A stretch of 21,941 nucleotides of DNA, taken from a virus. The notes beneath the pieces are model-generated. The model had not been told where the DNA came from. It was given only the letters and a program-made list of their open reading frames with translations, and made no database searches. Made by a program: the position numbers and the translations under genes. Shown one piece after another: positions 6,839-14,700 of the stretch (its first letter is position 1; the number at the start of each line of letters is the position of its first letter). Location: IMG/VR virus record IMGVR_UViG_3300028129_000072, positions 1-21,941 of that record, one strand, 5' to 3'.

Positions 6839-7170
6839 TGGGTTACACATTAAGTGAAGATGAAATAGCTATCGTAATACGTCCACAGAACTACGAAGAA
6901 GATTGGAATGGTGATGTATCTATTGAGCTATCCGCATCTAACGACAGCCCTGTACCTGAAATGGTTATGGCACATATCATGAATATAGCTACGATGATGT
7001 CTGCTTTCCTTGATGTAGCATCTGAACATCCTGACATTTATGACTTAGTAGAAGAACATCGTAATCATCTTATGGGTGTTGACGAAGAGGAAGAAGAAGC
7101 GCTAGAAGTCACACGTGAAGGTAATGTATATACATTGAATGCTTGGACTAAGACGGAAGGTAACGCATGA
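6835..7170 (+). CDS. Small acidic protein, unknown
   Basis: A 111-residue protein that opens with tandem ATG codons overlapping the endonuclease I stop; the second ATG at 6838 is equally possible. The N-terminal half has beta-like segments (EIAIVIRPQNYEEDWNGDV). The middle is a hydrophobic helix rich in methionine (MVMAHIMNIATMMSAFLDVA), too polar at the ends to be a confident membrane span. A very acidic run (DEEEEEALE) follows. No family is recognised. It is the first gene of the coupled nucleotide-metabolism chain. Confidence 0.75.
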   Translation: MMGYTLSEDEIAIVIRPQNYEEDWNGDVSIELSASNDSPVPEMVMAHIMNIATMMSAFLDVASEHPDIYDLVEEHRNHLMGVDEEEEEALEVTREGNVYTLNAWTKTEGNA

Positions 7171-7436
7171 AGAAAGAACCAACACTAACATCTGTTTCGC
7201 TTGACGATATAATAGATCCAGTAAATAAACCCATACACTACAACCAAGCTGGTATTGAATGTATTGATGCTATAGAAGCTATGACTGAGAACATGTCAGG
7301 ACAAACAGCACCACACGCTGCTAATGTTTTAAAGTATCTATGGCGTCACGAATACAAGAATGGTCTAGAGGATATTGATAAAGCTATCTGGTATCTCAAC
7401 AGACTACGCCAACGCTATACGGAGAAACATAAATGA
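7167..7436 (+). CDS. DUF3310 protein (T7 gp1.7 C-terminal-like domain)
   Basis: An 89-residue protein with the DUF3310 pattern: DPVNKPIHYNQAGIECIDAI, then NVLKYLWRHEYKNGLEDIDK and AIWYLNRLRQR. The same domain occurs in T7 gp1.7, an unusual nucleotide kinase, but here it stands alone and has no P-loop, so kinase activity cannot be assumed. Its place next to MazG and ribonucleotide reductase supports a role with nucleotides. It overlaps both neighbours by ATGA. Confidence 0.9.
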   Translation: MKKEPTLTSVSLDDIIDPVNKPIHYNQAGIECIDAIEAMTENMSGQTAPHAANVLKYLWRHEYKNGLEDIDKAIWYLNRLRQRYTEKHK

Positions 7437-7918
7437 TTAGCCAGGATGACATAGATGCAATGAAACCACAGATGCCACACGAGAAAGTAGGTGACTTCAT
7501 TAAAGCTTTTAATGGATCTCTTGACCCTCGCTTGTGGATTAAGCTTATTGATGAAGAGATGGCTGAGCTAATGGCTGAGAAGTATGGTACAGTAGCACAT
7601 CTAAAAGAACTTTGTGATCTACTATATGTTTCTACAGGTCTTGCACTTACTGCACCTGATCACATAGGTATGCTTATGGGTGACGCTGAGCGTGAGACAG
7701 TTATTAAACAACAAGGTACGGTTAGCCGTTTGTTAGACAGTGGCTTAGAGCATTACGGTGAAGCGGTTCTTAGTGAGGCATTCACACGTGTACACGATAG
7801 CAACATGTCTAAGCTAGACAGCAATGGTAACCCTATCCTACGTGAAGATGGGAAGGTTATGAAAGGTAAAAACTATAAGAAGCCTGATCTTACTGACTTA
7901 CTGGAAAAGGCAGCATGA
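7433..7918 (+). CDS. MazG-like nucleoside triphosphate pyrophosphohydrolase
   Basis: A 161-residue all-helical protein of the MazG/HisE-like superfamily, which splits NTPs or dNTPs to the monophosphate and pyrophosphate. The metal-binding signature is E42-x2-E45 (DEEMAELM) followed by E59-x2-D62 (KELCDLLY), on the two core helices. The C-terminal part (HDSNMSKLDSNGNPILREDG, then KNYKKPDL) is typical of phage members sometimes labelled phosphoribosyl-ATP pyrophosphohydrolase. The absence of other histidine genes makes that label unlikely to reflect function. Possible roles are supplying dNMPs for the pool, cleansing modified nucleotides or lowering (p)ppGpp; the sequence does not tell which. 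It overlaps both neighbours by ATGA. Confidence 0.88.
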   Translation: MISQDDIDAMKPQMPHEKVGDFIKAFNGSLDPRLWIKLIDEEMAELMAEKYGTVAHLKELCDLLYVSTGLALTAPDHIGMLMGDAERETVIKQQGTVSRLLDSGLEHYGEAVLSEAFTRVHDSNMSKLDSNGNPILREDGKVMKGKNYKKPDLTDLLEKAA

Positions 7919-8076
7919 AGTTTGATATTAGAATGACAATAGATATAGATGAAGAAGACAACATACTTCCTATATCAGAAGAAATGTATGAGCAAACCGT
8001 TAAGGAGCTTATACAGGATGTTGTATATGACCTAGATGCAGAGATTAAAAAAATAGAGGTAAAACAAAAACCATGA
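7915..8076 (+). CDS. 53-residue acidic protein, unknown
   Basis: A short frame linked to both neighbours by ATGA overlaps: its ATG sits on the MazG stop and its TGA on the reductase start. It begins with a likely beta strand (MKFDIRMTIDID), then an acidic turn, a helix (YEQTVKELIQDVVYDLDAEI) and a basic tail (KKIEVKQK). No family is recognised. Placement immediately before the reductase suggests at least translational coupling to it; a regulatory partner is only a guess. Confidence 0.7.
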   Translation: MKFDIRMTIDIDEEDNILPISEEMYEQTVKELIQDVVYDLDAEIKKIEVKQKP

Positions 8077-9968
8077 GCAATTACTTACCAACAGACTACC
8101 AGAGCTTCATTGCTCTATCACGATATGCCAAGTACTATGACGGTGACGGGCGAGAAAACTGGGGTGCTACTGTAGGCCGCTACATACTCAACCTAGTAGA
8201 TAACAAGGTAGACCAAGCAACAACAGATGAAATACATAACGCTATCTTAAACTTAGAAGTCATGCCATCGATGAGGGCTATGATGACTGCTGGCCCAGCG
8301 CTTGATAGAGATAACACAGCAGGTTACAACTGTAGCTACTTACCCGTAGATGACCCTAAAAGCTTCGATGAGGCTATGTACATCCTCTTGTGTGGTACAG
8401 GCGTTGGGTTCAGCGTCGAGAGGCAGTACGTTAGCAAGCTCCCTGAAGTGCCTGAGTTGTTCTACAGTGATACCACAGTCGTTGTCAAAGATAGTAAGGA
8501 AGGTTGGGCTAAAGCGTTCCGTCAAGTGTTGGCACTCCTCTGGGCTGGTGAGATCCCTAAGTGGGATGTTTCTCGTGTACGTCCTGCAGGTGCTAGGCTA
8601 AAAACGTTTGGTGGTAGAGCCAGTGGCCCAGCGCCTCTAGTAGAACTATTTAACTTTGCTATCACTACATTCAAGAATGCACAAGGGCGTAAGCTGTCTA
8701 GTGTAGAATGTCATGACTTGATGTGCTTCATTGGTCAGATTGTTGTTGTAGGTGGTGTTCGCCGTTCAGCTATGATTAGTCTGTCTAACCTAAGTGATGA
8801 CAGAATGCGCCACGCTAAGTCAGGCCAGTGGTGGGAGACTGCCTCATGGAGAGCCTTGGCTAACAACTCTGTATCGTACACTGAGAAGCCTGACATGGAA
8901 ACGTTTATGCGTGAGTGGACAGCCTTGGTAGAGAGTAAGTCGGGTGAGCGTGGTATCTTTAACCGTGAAGCATCTAAGAAGCAAGCAGCTAAGTTTGGGC
9001 GGCGTGATAGCAATTATGAGTTTGGCACTAACCCGTGCAGTGAAATCATCTTGCGTCCATATCAGTTTTGTAACTTAACAGAGGTGGTTGTACGTGCTAC
9101 AGATACTGTGGAAGACCTTGCTAGAAAAGTTAAACTCGCTACGATTCTGGGAACCATTCAGTCCTCATACACAAAGTTCCCTTATCTGCGGAAGGTGTGG
9201 ACAAACAACACAGAAGAAGAGCGCTTGCTTGGTGTGTCACTTACGGGAATAATGGACAACCCTCTTATGACATCAGCAAATGCTGGATTGGAGAAGACCC
9301 TTGAACACCTTAGAAATGTGGCTGTTACTACTAATGCTGAATGGGCTGACAGGCTTGGTATACCTCATAGCGCTGCGATTAGCTGCATTAAACCATCGGG
9401 AACAGTATCACAACTGGTGGATTCAGCCTCTGGGATACATGCTCGCCATAGTCCCTATTATATCCGTACTGTGCGTGGTGATAATAAAGACCCCTTAACA
9501 CAGTTCATGAAGGATGCAGGTGTACCTAACGAGCCATGTGTAATGAAGGGTGACACTACTACAGTGTTTAGCTTCCCTGTTAAGTCACCTAACAAAGCAG
9601 TCACTAGAAACGATATGACAGCCATAGAGCAGCTTAAGACGTGGCTGACGTATCAACGCTCATGGTGTGAGCATAAGCCTAGCGTGACGATCTCTGTGCG
9701 TGATGCTGAGTGGATGGCTGTGGGTGCATTTGTATATGAACACTTCGATGAAATGTCAGGTGTATCATTCCTGCCACACTCAGATCACACATATCAGCAA
9801 GCCCCTTATCAGGACTGCACCAAGGAAGAGTATGAAGAAATGCTTTCTAAGATGCCAGCTAAGATTGACTGGGAGCTACTCAATGAATACGAAAGTGAAG
9901 ATAACACAGTATCTATGCAGACGATGGCTTGCTCTGGGGATAGCTGTGAGATTGTTGACTTAGTATGA
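8073..9968 (+). CDS. nrdJ: Class II (adenosylcobalamin-dependent) ribonucleotide reductase
   Basis: A 631-residue monomeric class II reductase that makes deoxyribonucleotides using vitamin B12 coenzyme. Key residues follow the Lactobacillus leichmannii enzyme. C87 (NTAGYNCSY) and C333 (QFCNLTE) form the reducible pair. C322 (NPCSEI) is the thiyl-radical cysteine with E324 beside it. C620 and C625 are the C-terminal shuttle cysteines. The spacings C322 to C333 (11) and C620 to C625 (5) equal those of C408-C419 and C731-C736. It is roughly 100 residues shorter than the Lactobacillus enzyme, and the ATP-cone type allosteric domain is absent. No radical-generating small subunit is needed or present. 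The host must supply or import cobalamin. The gene overlaps the glutaredoxin gene by ATGA, which points to that protein as its reductant. Confidence 0.95.
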   Translation: MSNYLPTDYQSFIALSRYAKYYDGDGRENWGATVGRYILNLVDNKVDQATTDEIHNAILNLEVMPSMRAMMTAGPALDRDNTAGYNCSYLPVDDPKSFDEAMYILLCGTGVGFSVERQYVSKLPEVPELFYSDTTVVVKDSKEGWAKAFRQVLALLWAGEIPKWDVSRVRPAGARLKTFGGRASGPAPLVELFNFAITTFKNAQGRKLSSVECHDLMCFIGQIVVVGGVRRSAMISLSNLSDDRMRHAKSGQWWETASWRALANNSVSYTEKPDMETFMREWTALVESKSGERGIFNREASKKQAAKFGRRDSNYEFGTNPCSEIILRPYQFCNLTEVVVRATDTVEDLARKVKLATILGTIQSSYTKFPYLRKVWTNNTEEERLLGVSLTGIMDNPLMTSANAGLEKTLEHLRNVAVTTNAEWADRLGIPHSAAISCIKPSGTVSQLVDSASGIHARHSPYYIRTVRGDNKDPLTQFMKDAGVPNEPCVMKGDTTTVFSFPVKSPNKAVTRNDMTAIEQLKTWLTYQRSWCEHKPSVTISVRDAEWMAVGAFVYEHFDEMSGVSFLPHSDHTYQQAPYQDCTKEEYEEMLSKMPAKIDWELLNEYESEDNTVSMQTMACSGDSCEIVDLV

Positions 9969-10195
9969 AACAGTATGTTATAGTAGGCAGGTCCGACTGT
10001 ATGTACTGCAGCAGAGCAGTAGGGCTTATAAGAGACAAAGGTGGAGTAGTTAGTTACTACTCTATCAATGATTCCAAGTGGGTACTTGACTTATTTAATA
10101 AAGCATCTATAAAGACAGTACCTCAGATATGGGATATAGAAGGTAATTACATAGGTGGTTACCAAGAACTAGAGAAACAATTAGAAGGAGTTTAA
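9965..10195 (+). CDS. Glutaredoxin
   Basis: A 76-residue thioredoxin-fold protein with the dithiol active site C12-M-Y-C15, the cis-proline loop TVPQIW and the glutathione-side GGYQEL motif near the end, all in the usual order for a glutaredoxin. It is coupled by ATGA to the reductase gene and so is the likely electron donor that re-reduces the C620/C625 shuttle pair. No thioredoxin reductase or glutathione enzyme is nearby, so reducing power must come from the host. Confidence 0.92.
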   Translation: MKQYVIVGRSDCMYCSRAVGLIRDKGGVVSYYSINDSKWVLDLFNKASIKTVPQIWDIEGNYIGGYQELEKQLEGV

Positions 10196-10196
10196 T

Positions 10197-10358
10197 ATGT
10201 TCGCATCCGCAATCCAAGCACTAGTAATAGTTGTACTTACTGCAGGGTTCTTTGATGAAGTGGTATTTCCAGCAGGGGAGTACGCTATTGAGAAAAGCAC
10301 TGAAGCTTACGATGCAGGTAAAGAACTGTACCAAGAGAAAGTGATTGGCACAGACTAA
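10197..10358 (+). CDS. Small membrane-anchored protein, unknown
   Basis: A 53-residue frame with a strong ribosome site (GAAGGAG at 10185-10191) ending just before its ATG. Residues 3-18 (ASAIQALVIVVLTAGF) form one hydrophobic segment, either an uncleaved anchor or a signal peptide. The rest is a charged helix (EYAIEKSTEAYDAGKELYQE). It is followed at once by a hairpin terminator, so it closes the reductase operon. No family is recognised. Confidence 0.65.
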   Translation: MFASAIQALVIVVLTAGFFDEVVFPAGEYAIEKSTEAYDAGKELYQEKVIGTD

Positions 10359-10367
10359 CAATGTAAG

Positions 10368-10397
10368 GCTCAGCGTTAAGGCGCTGGGCTTTTCTTT
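10368..10397 (+). terminator. Factor-independent terminator after the reductase operon
   Basis: GCTCAGCG (10368-10375) pairs with CGCTGGGC (10382-10389) over eight positions, one of them G-U, around the six-base loop TTAAGG. The run TTTTCTTT follows directly. It lies ten bases after a stop codon and 16 bases before the next start. Confidence 0.8.
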
Positions 10398-10412
10398 AAC
10401 GTAGGAGATGCC

Positions 10413-10838
10413 ATGCAGTTAGATTTGTTTAGCACTAAACACTCTATAAGAAAAGACAAAGATACAAAAGTATGTAATAAGTGTAACCTAGAACTGCCTG
10501 TAGATTGTTTTTCTTTTCATGGCGGTTCTAATTACCTAAGACCTGAATGTAAAAAATGCAACAATGAATTAAGTAAAGTCCGATCAAAAATACGTAACTC
10601 TGTAGAACCACCTTCTAAAGATTACTGTTGCCCTATATGTAATAAAAATGAAGAATCTAGTGCAGGAGCAGGTAATTCTAAAAATGGCTCTTGGGTGGTA
10701 GATCACGATCATCACACAGAAAAATTTAGAGGTTGGTTATGTCATAGGTGTAACAGAGCATTAGGGTGTTTTGAGGATGACATAGAGCGAATAGAAAGAG
10801 CTATAACATATCTAAGGAAAGCGAATGAACGCACTTGA
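10413..10838 (+). CDS. Endonuclease VII-type HNH nuclease
   Basis: A 141-residue protein of the recombination endonuclease VII / HNH class. The zinc ligands and active site are visible: VCNKC, then RPECKKC, then CPIC, with the nuclease core WVVDHDHHTEKFRGWLC and HRCNRALGCFEDD. Enzymes of this family either resolve branched DNA, as T4 gp49 does, or are free-standing homing endonucleases. A second resolvase besides endonuclease I would be redundant. This gene sits after a terminator and is richer in A+T than its neighbours (32% G+C in 10,441-10,500 against 52% in 11,221-11,280 of phoH, one line each), so a selfish insertion is plausible. TAGGAGATG supplies the ribosome site. The final 14 bases overlap phoH. 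Confidence 0.9.
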   Translation: MQLDLFSTKHSIRKDKDTKVCNKCNLELPVDCFSFHGGSNYLRPECKKCNNELSKVRSKIRNSVEPPSKDYCCPICNKNEESSAGAGNSKNGSWVVDHDHHTEKFRGWLCHRCNRALGCFEDDIERIERAITYLRKANERT

Positions 10839-11535
10839 GCCACCAGTAAAACAATCACGGTCACGCCGAAAGACAAACTATAAAGGTGCAGCTAACAAGA
10901 AAACATCTGGGCTTATACCAAAGACAGATAGACAGAAAGAGTTTCTACATCATCTAAAGGAATACAATCAAGTCTTTGTACTAGGTCCAGCAGGTACAGG
11001 TAAGACTTACGTCACAGCCACCTACGCAGCAGACTTATACACTACCAAAGATATTGACAAGATAGTTATCACACGCCCTCATGTAGCTGTAGGTAAAGAC
11101 ATTGGGTTTCTACCTGGTAGCTTAGAGGAAAAGGTTTATCCTTGGGCGTTACCTGTGCTTGACGTGCTAGAGAAACATTGGGGTAAGGGTACGTTAGAGA
11201 CAGCTATCAAGAACAACAATGTAGAGATGGCTCCTCTGGCGTTGATGCGTGGGCGTAGCTTTGACAGCGCTTTCATTATAGTAGATGAAACACAGAATAT
11301 TACTACACATGAGCTTAAGATGTTGTTGACTCGTGTGGGTGAAGGTAGTACTATTGTGCTTAATGGTGATATACAACAGTCAGACTTAAAAGAAGGTGAT
11401 GGTCTGTCTAAAGTTATTCACTTAGCAAAGAAACACATGATACCTGTACCTGTTGTGGAGTTTGGTGTTGATGACATTGTACGTAGTGACATCTGTGCAC
11501 AGTGGGTAAAGGTCTTTATGAAGGAAGGCATATGA
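10825..11535 (+). CDS. phoH: PhoH-like P-loop ATPase
   Basis: A 236-residue ATPase of the PhoH family, very common in marine phages. Walker A is GPAGTGKT at residues 54-61 and Walker B is FIIVDETQN with D154/E155. ITRPHVAVGKDIGFLPG between them and LNGDIQQSD after them are family signatures. The N-terminus is basic (KQSRSRRK) and could contact nucleic acid. PhoH proteins resemble superfamily 1 helicase cores; the physiological role in phages is unsettled, and the old link to phosphate stress is not shown by anything here. AAGGA lies upstream inside the endonuclease gene. The stop overlaps the next gene by ATGA. Confidence 0.93.
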   Translation: MNALEPPVKQSRSRRKTNYKGAANKKTSGLIPKTDRQKEFLHHLKEYNQVFVLGPAGTGKTYVTATYAADLYTTKDIDKIVITRPHVAVGKDIGFLPGSLEEKVYPWALPVLDVLEKHWGKGTLETAIKNNNVEMAPLALMRGRSFDSAFIIVDETQNITTHELKMLLTRVGEGSTIVLNGDIQQSDLKEGDGLSKVIHLAKKHMIPVPVVEFGVDDIVRSDICAQWVKVFMKEGI

Positions 11536-11738
11536 GTCTAGAGAAAGAAGCACAATCATTTATCTCTGGGAGACATAAACAGTTTAGAGAAGGGTTACAA
11601 GAAAACGCTAGGAATCTACAGCAATACATAGTAGATAACGTGCACAATACAGAAGAGAAACATCAAGCATTGAAGAACTTAGTAGAGGTGCAGATGTGGG
11701 CAGAGCGAAGTGCAGCAATGCATGGGTTAAAAAAGTAA
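11532..11738 (+). CDS. 68-residue helical protein, possible Acb2/Tad1-type cyclic-nucleotide sponge
   Basis: The start is the ATG overlapping the phoH stop. The protein is predicted all-helical: a charged N-terminal helix (EKEAQSFISGRHKQFREGLQ), a second helix (RNLQQYIVDNVHNT) and a long third helix (residues 41-63) containing HQALKNLVEVQMWAERSAA. That last segment, A-L-x2-L-x-E-x2-M-W-A, resembles what I remember of the small Acb2/Tad1 hexamer family, which captures cyclic oligonucleotides or gcADPR signals made by CBASS and Thoeris defences. The match is by eye only, and the protein is shorter than characterised members (about 90 residues). The plain alternative is an unrelated small helical phage protein. 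It is the last gene of the rightward block. Confidence 0.7.
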   Translation: MSLEKEAQSFISGRHKQFREGLQENARNLQQYIVDNVHNTEEKHQALKNLVEVQMWAERSAAMHGLKK

Positions 11739-11756
11739 AGGGGCCGTTTGGCCCCT
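11739..11756. terminator. Convergent hairpin terminator between the two gene blocks
   Basis: AGGGGCC (11,739-11,745) pairs perfectly with GGCCCCT (11,750-11,756) around a four-base loop. It fills the 22-base gap between two converging stop codons. On the minus strand a T-rich run (TTTACTTTTTT) follows the hairpin, so it is a good terminator for the leftward genes; rightward, only CTTCTC follows, making termination in that direction weaker. Confidence 0.8.
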
Positions 11757-11760
11757 CTTC

Positions 11761-14700
11761 TCATTCTGTAGCATCTTTTAGGTACTTCTTGTAGGACTTA
11801 CCCCACTCTACGAAAGTACGATACAGGATAGTGCGCTTCACACCTTTATCGTCTTCACTTATGTCAGGATCATCATCCACCATCTGTAGAGCATCATCAA
11901 AGCTAACACCCTGTGTATACCCTACAGCAGCGTGACGTTGTGCCCATGCTTCCTCTGCACGTTCCATTTCTCTAGAGCCAAGCGCTTGATACTCACTTTG
12001 TATATATGCTTGATAGTCACCCTTGAAACGATCAGCATTAGCAAAGCTTTCTAAGTCATCACGCGCTTCACTACGAGCCAGTGCAATCTGTGTCTTCAGG
12101 AACCCTTCTAGTTTATTACGCTTATCTGTTGCGCTGGGAGATTCAGTATAAATGGAAGTCTGTATAAACTCTTCTGCTTCACGAGCTAGGTTACCCTGTA
12201 GCTTCTGTTGCGTGAACAATTCTAGTGTAGCATTCTTTTCACGGTAAGGAGAGTACAACTTAAAGGGGTCCACCTGTAGACGTGTCATCTCTTTTTGTAG
12301 AGCATTCTTAGGGGGTCTTCCAAGGAAACCAGTAAGCTGTTTCTCAATAGGGTTATACAAACGTACAGGGCCATCACCAAAGATGTCAAACTTGATAGCG
12401 TCATACCCTTCGTCTACAATGCCTTGCTCACGTGCATATTCAATCTGATACTGCATACGAGTAGAAGACTCAAAGAAGTTTACCAGTGGTAGATCAACAT
12501 CAGGGAAGTCAGGTAGCTGACGTGTCACACGCTGATAGAGATTCATAGGAACGTTAATACCATACAAGTCTAACATGCTCAGTGTAGGATCACGTGTCTC
12601 AGCAATGTAAGAGCTACGTGGATCAAACTGACCATAGAAGTCCTTCAATGCAGCAGCAGGGTATGTGAATGCAGACATCTGATCACCCAATGCTTTAAAG
12701 ATAGGCTCCATTGTACCTGCATCAATAGCACGTTTTACATCATCATACAGCCCTACACCAGGACGAAACTCTGTACCTGTGAATATCTTAGCCATGTCAT
12801 CCATGACTTCACCGTCTTTCTTGACAGGTAAGCCTTCCATTTTACGTGCTGCATAATCTGATACATAAGCAAAAGCAGCAGCAGGGCCAAGAGCAGCTTC
12901 AGCATTACGTATCTGTCCTGTCATAGGATCACGTGCTTCATACCACTCCATATCATCGTGCACTTTATTACTGTACACACCGTAGTACGCACCAAAAGAA
13001 AGCCCTGCACCTGTCATAGCTTTACCCATGTCCTCTGCGCGGAAGCCGTGGCGAATGGCAGTTATACCAGAGTAGTCACTAAAGAACTTAGCTTGTGATG
13101 CCAAGTAGCGTGGAAAGGGTACAGCAATAGTTAGGAAGTTATTATGTGCAAAGTTGATAAGCTCTTCAGTCTTTTTACTTATAGCACTAGCTTCTTTGCC
13201 ACCAAACTTACGCTGGAATGTAAAGGCTAATGATTCTTTCAATGCTTTATCTAGGATGTCATCAGGTAGTTGTTCTATCGTGCCCTTCTTAAGCATATCC
13301 ATCACAGATGTGCCCAGCGCATCATTACCTAATTGCTTAAGCTCACGGTCAATCGTACCTGCAATAACAGCACGTTTAACTACGAAGTCAGACATAGTGT
13401 TGAGCGTGTTAGCTGCAGCACCTGCTTTAGCCAATAAAGTATCGCCTACTACCTTAGACTCTGATATGGCTGCATCGTGGAATATACGAGAGAGTTTATC
13501 TGGTGCTTCTTGACGCAGTGTGGTTACAAGAGCATCCGCTACATACTGATCGTTTGTGAGATACTTTAAGTTATCCAGTGTACCTTTAAACGTAGCGACA
13601 GAGCCTTTAGCATTACCTGATAATAACTTAACTGCAGAAGTGTTAAGTTGATCAAGCATATCAATACCTGTCATAGCTACAGAGAAGATATTGTTTCGCA
13701 TGGTAGTAGCTGGCTGTGAAGTCATAAACATACGTCTAGCATCTTCTAAGCCTTTAGCCTGTCGATACACACGGCTAGACAGACTACGATTAACTTCTTC
13801 GATTACTTTTACGTCTTCTGCTTTTACAGTAGACATACCTGCATCATACAAAGTATCTATCTCTTTACTATACTTCTCTAGCTGTGCTTTACTGATCATC
13901 TTCTTGCTACGAGATACGATCTGACTTTGTGCAGCAAGCTTACGAGCAGCCTCACTGATCTCAGCAGCGTAAGCCACAGAGATTTGACGTGGCGTTAGAC
14001 CATAGTCATCAGCAATAGCTTTAACTAAGTCTGAACCACCTGCAATATCTTTAGCTAAGAACTCTGTAATGCGTTGCCCCTTCTCAGGTTTAACACCTAG
14101 CCCTTTAGCTAGTTCATAAGACGCAGCAGTAATCCTCTGTATAAGATCAGCATTAAAGCCCCCCACAATGCCATCAGGAAGTTCATCACTGAAGATGTTC
14201 TCCCGTACTACATTGCCTTCCTTAACAAGATTGGGATCAATAGCACGAAGGGTGTTGTCTGTGATATACTTCATCAGACGTTTACCCTCTTTAGTCTTAG
14301 CAGCATCTTCACTTGTATTTTTAGCTTTTACTCTAGCTGCTACAAGACGTTCTGCGGAGGCCCCTCTCCCTTCCTCTATAACATCTACTAATTTATTAGC
14401 ACCTCGTTTCTGTAGCATAGCAGGAGCGCCATAGGCTACAGTACCAATACCAGCACCTAATAAACCTGAAGCTATAACATTACCTGTGTTCACTTCATAT
14501 TCTTCATCTATCTCAGGTGCAGCTTTCTCTCTTAACTTCTCACTACCAAACGCAGATGAAGCAGCAATAGAGCCATCAATAGCCCCTGACACAAGAGAAC
14601 GTTTTATAATCTGCTTTCCTGTTTCACGTAGGGCCGCTAGAGATGCAACCTTAGTTGTTTGTATTGCTGCAGTACCTGTACCTGCAGAGCCAACACCAGC

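Noticed and set aside
7433-7918. HisE (histidine biosynthesis phosphoribosyl-ATP pyrophosphohydrolase) as a literal function.
   Set aside because: No histidine genes are nearby and the protein sits in a dNTP cassette; the MazG-like reading fits better.
9955-9984. Possible promoter TTGACT-N18-TATAGT at the reductase-glutaredoxin junction.
   Set aside because: Both boxes are imperfect and the spacing is long; in a sequence this rich in A+T such matches are expected by chance, and it would start transcription inside the glutaredoxin gene.
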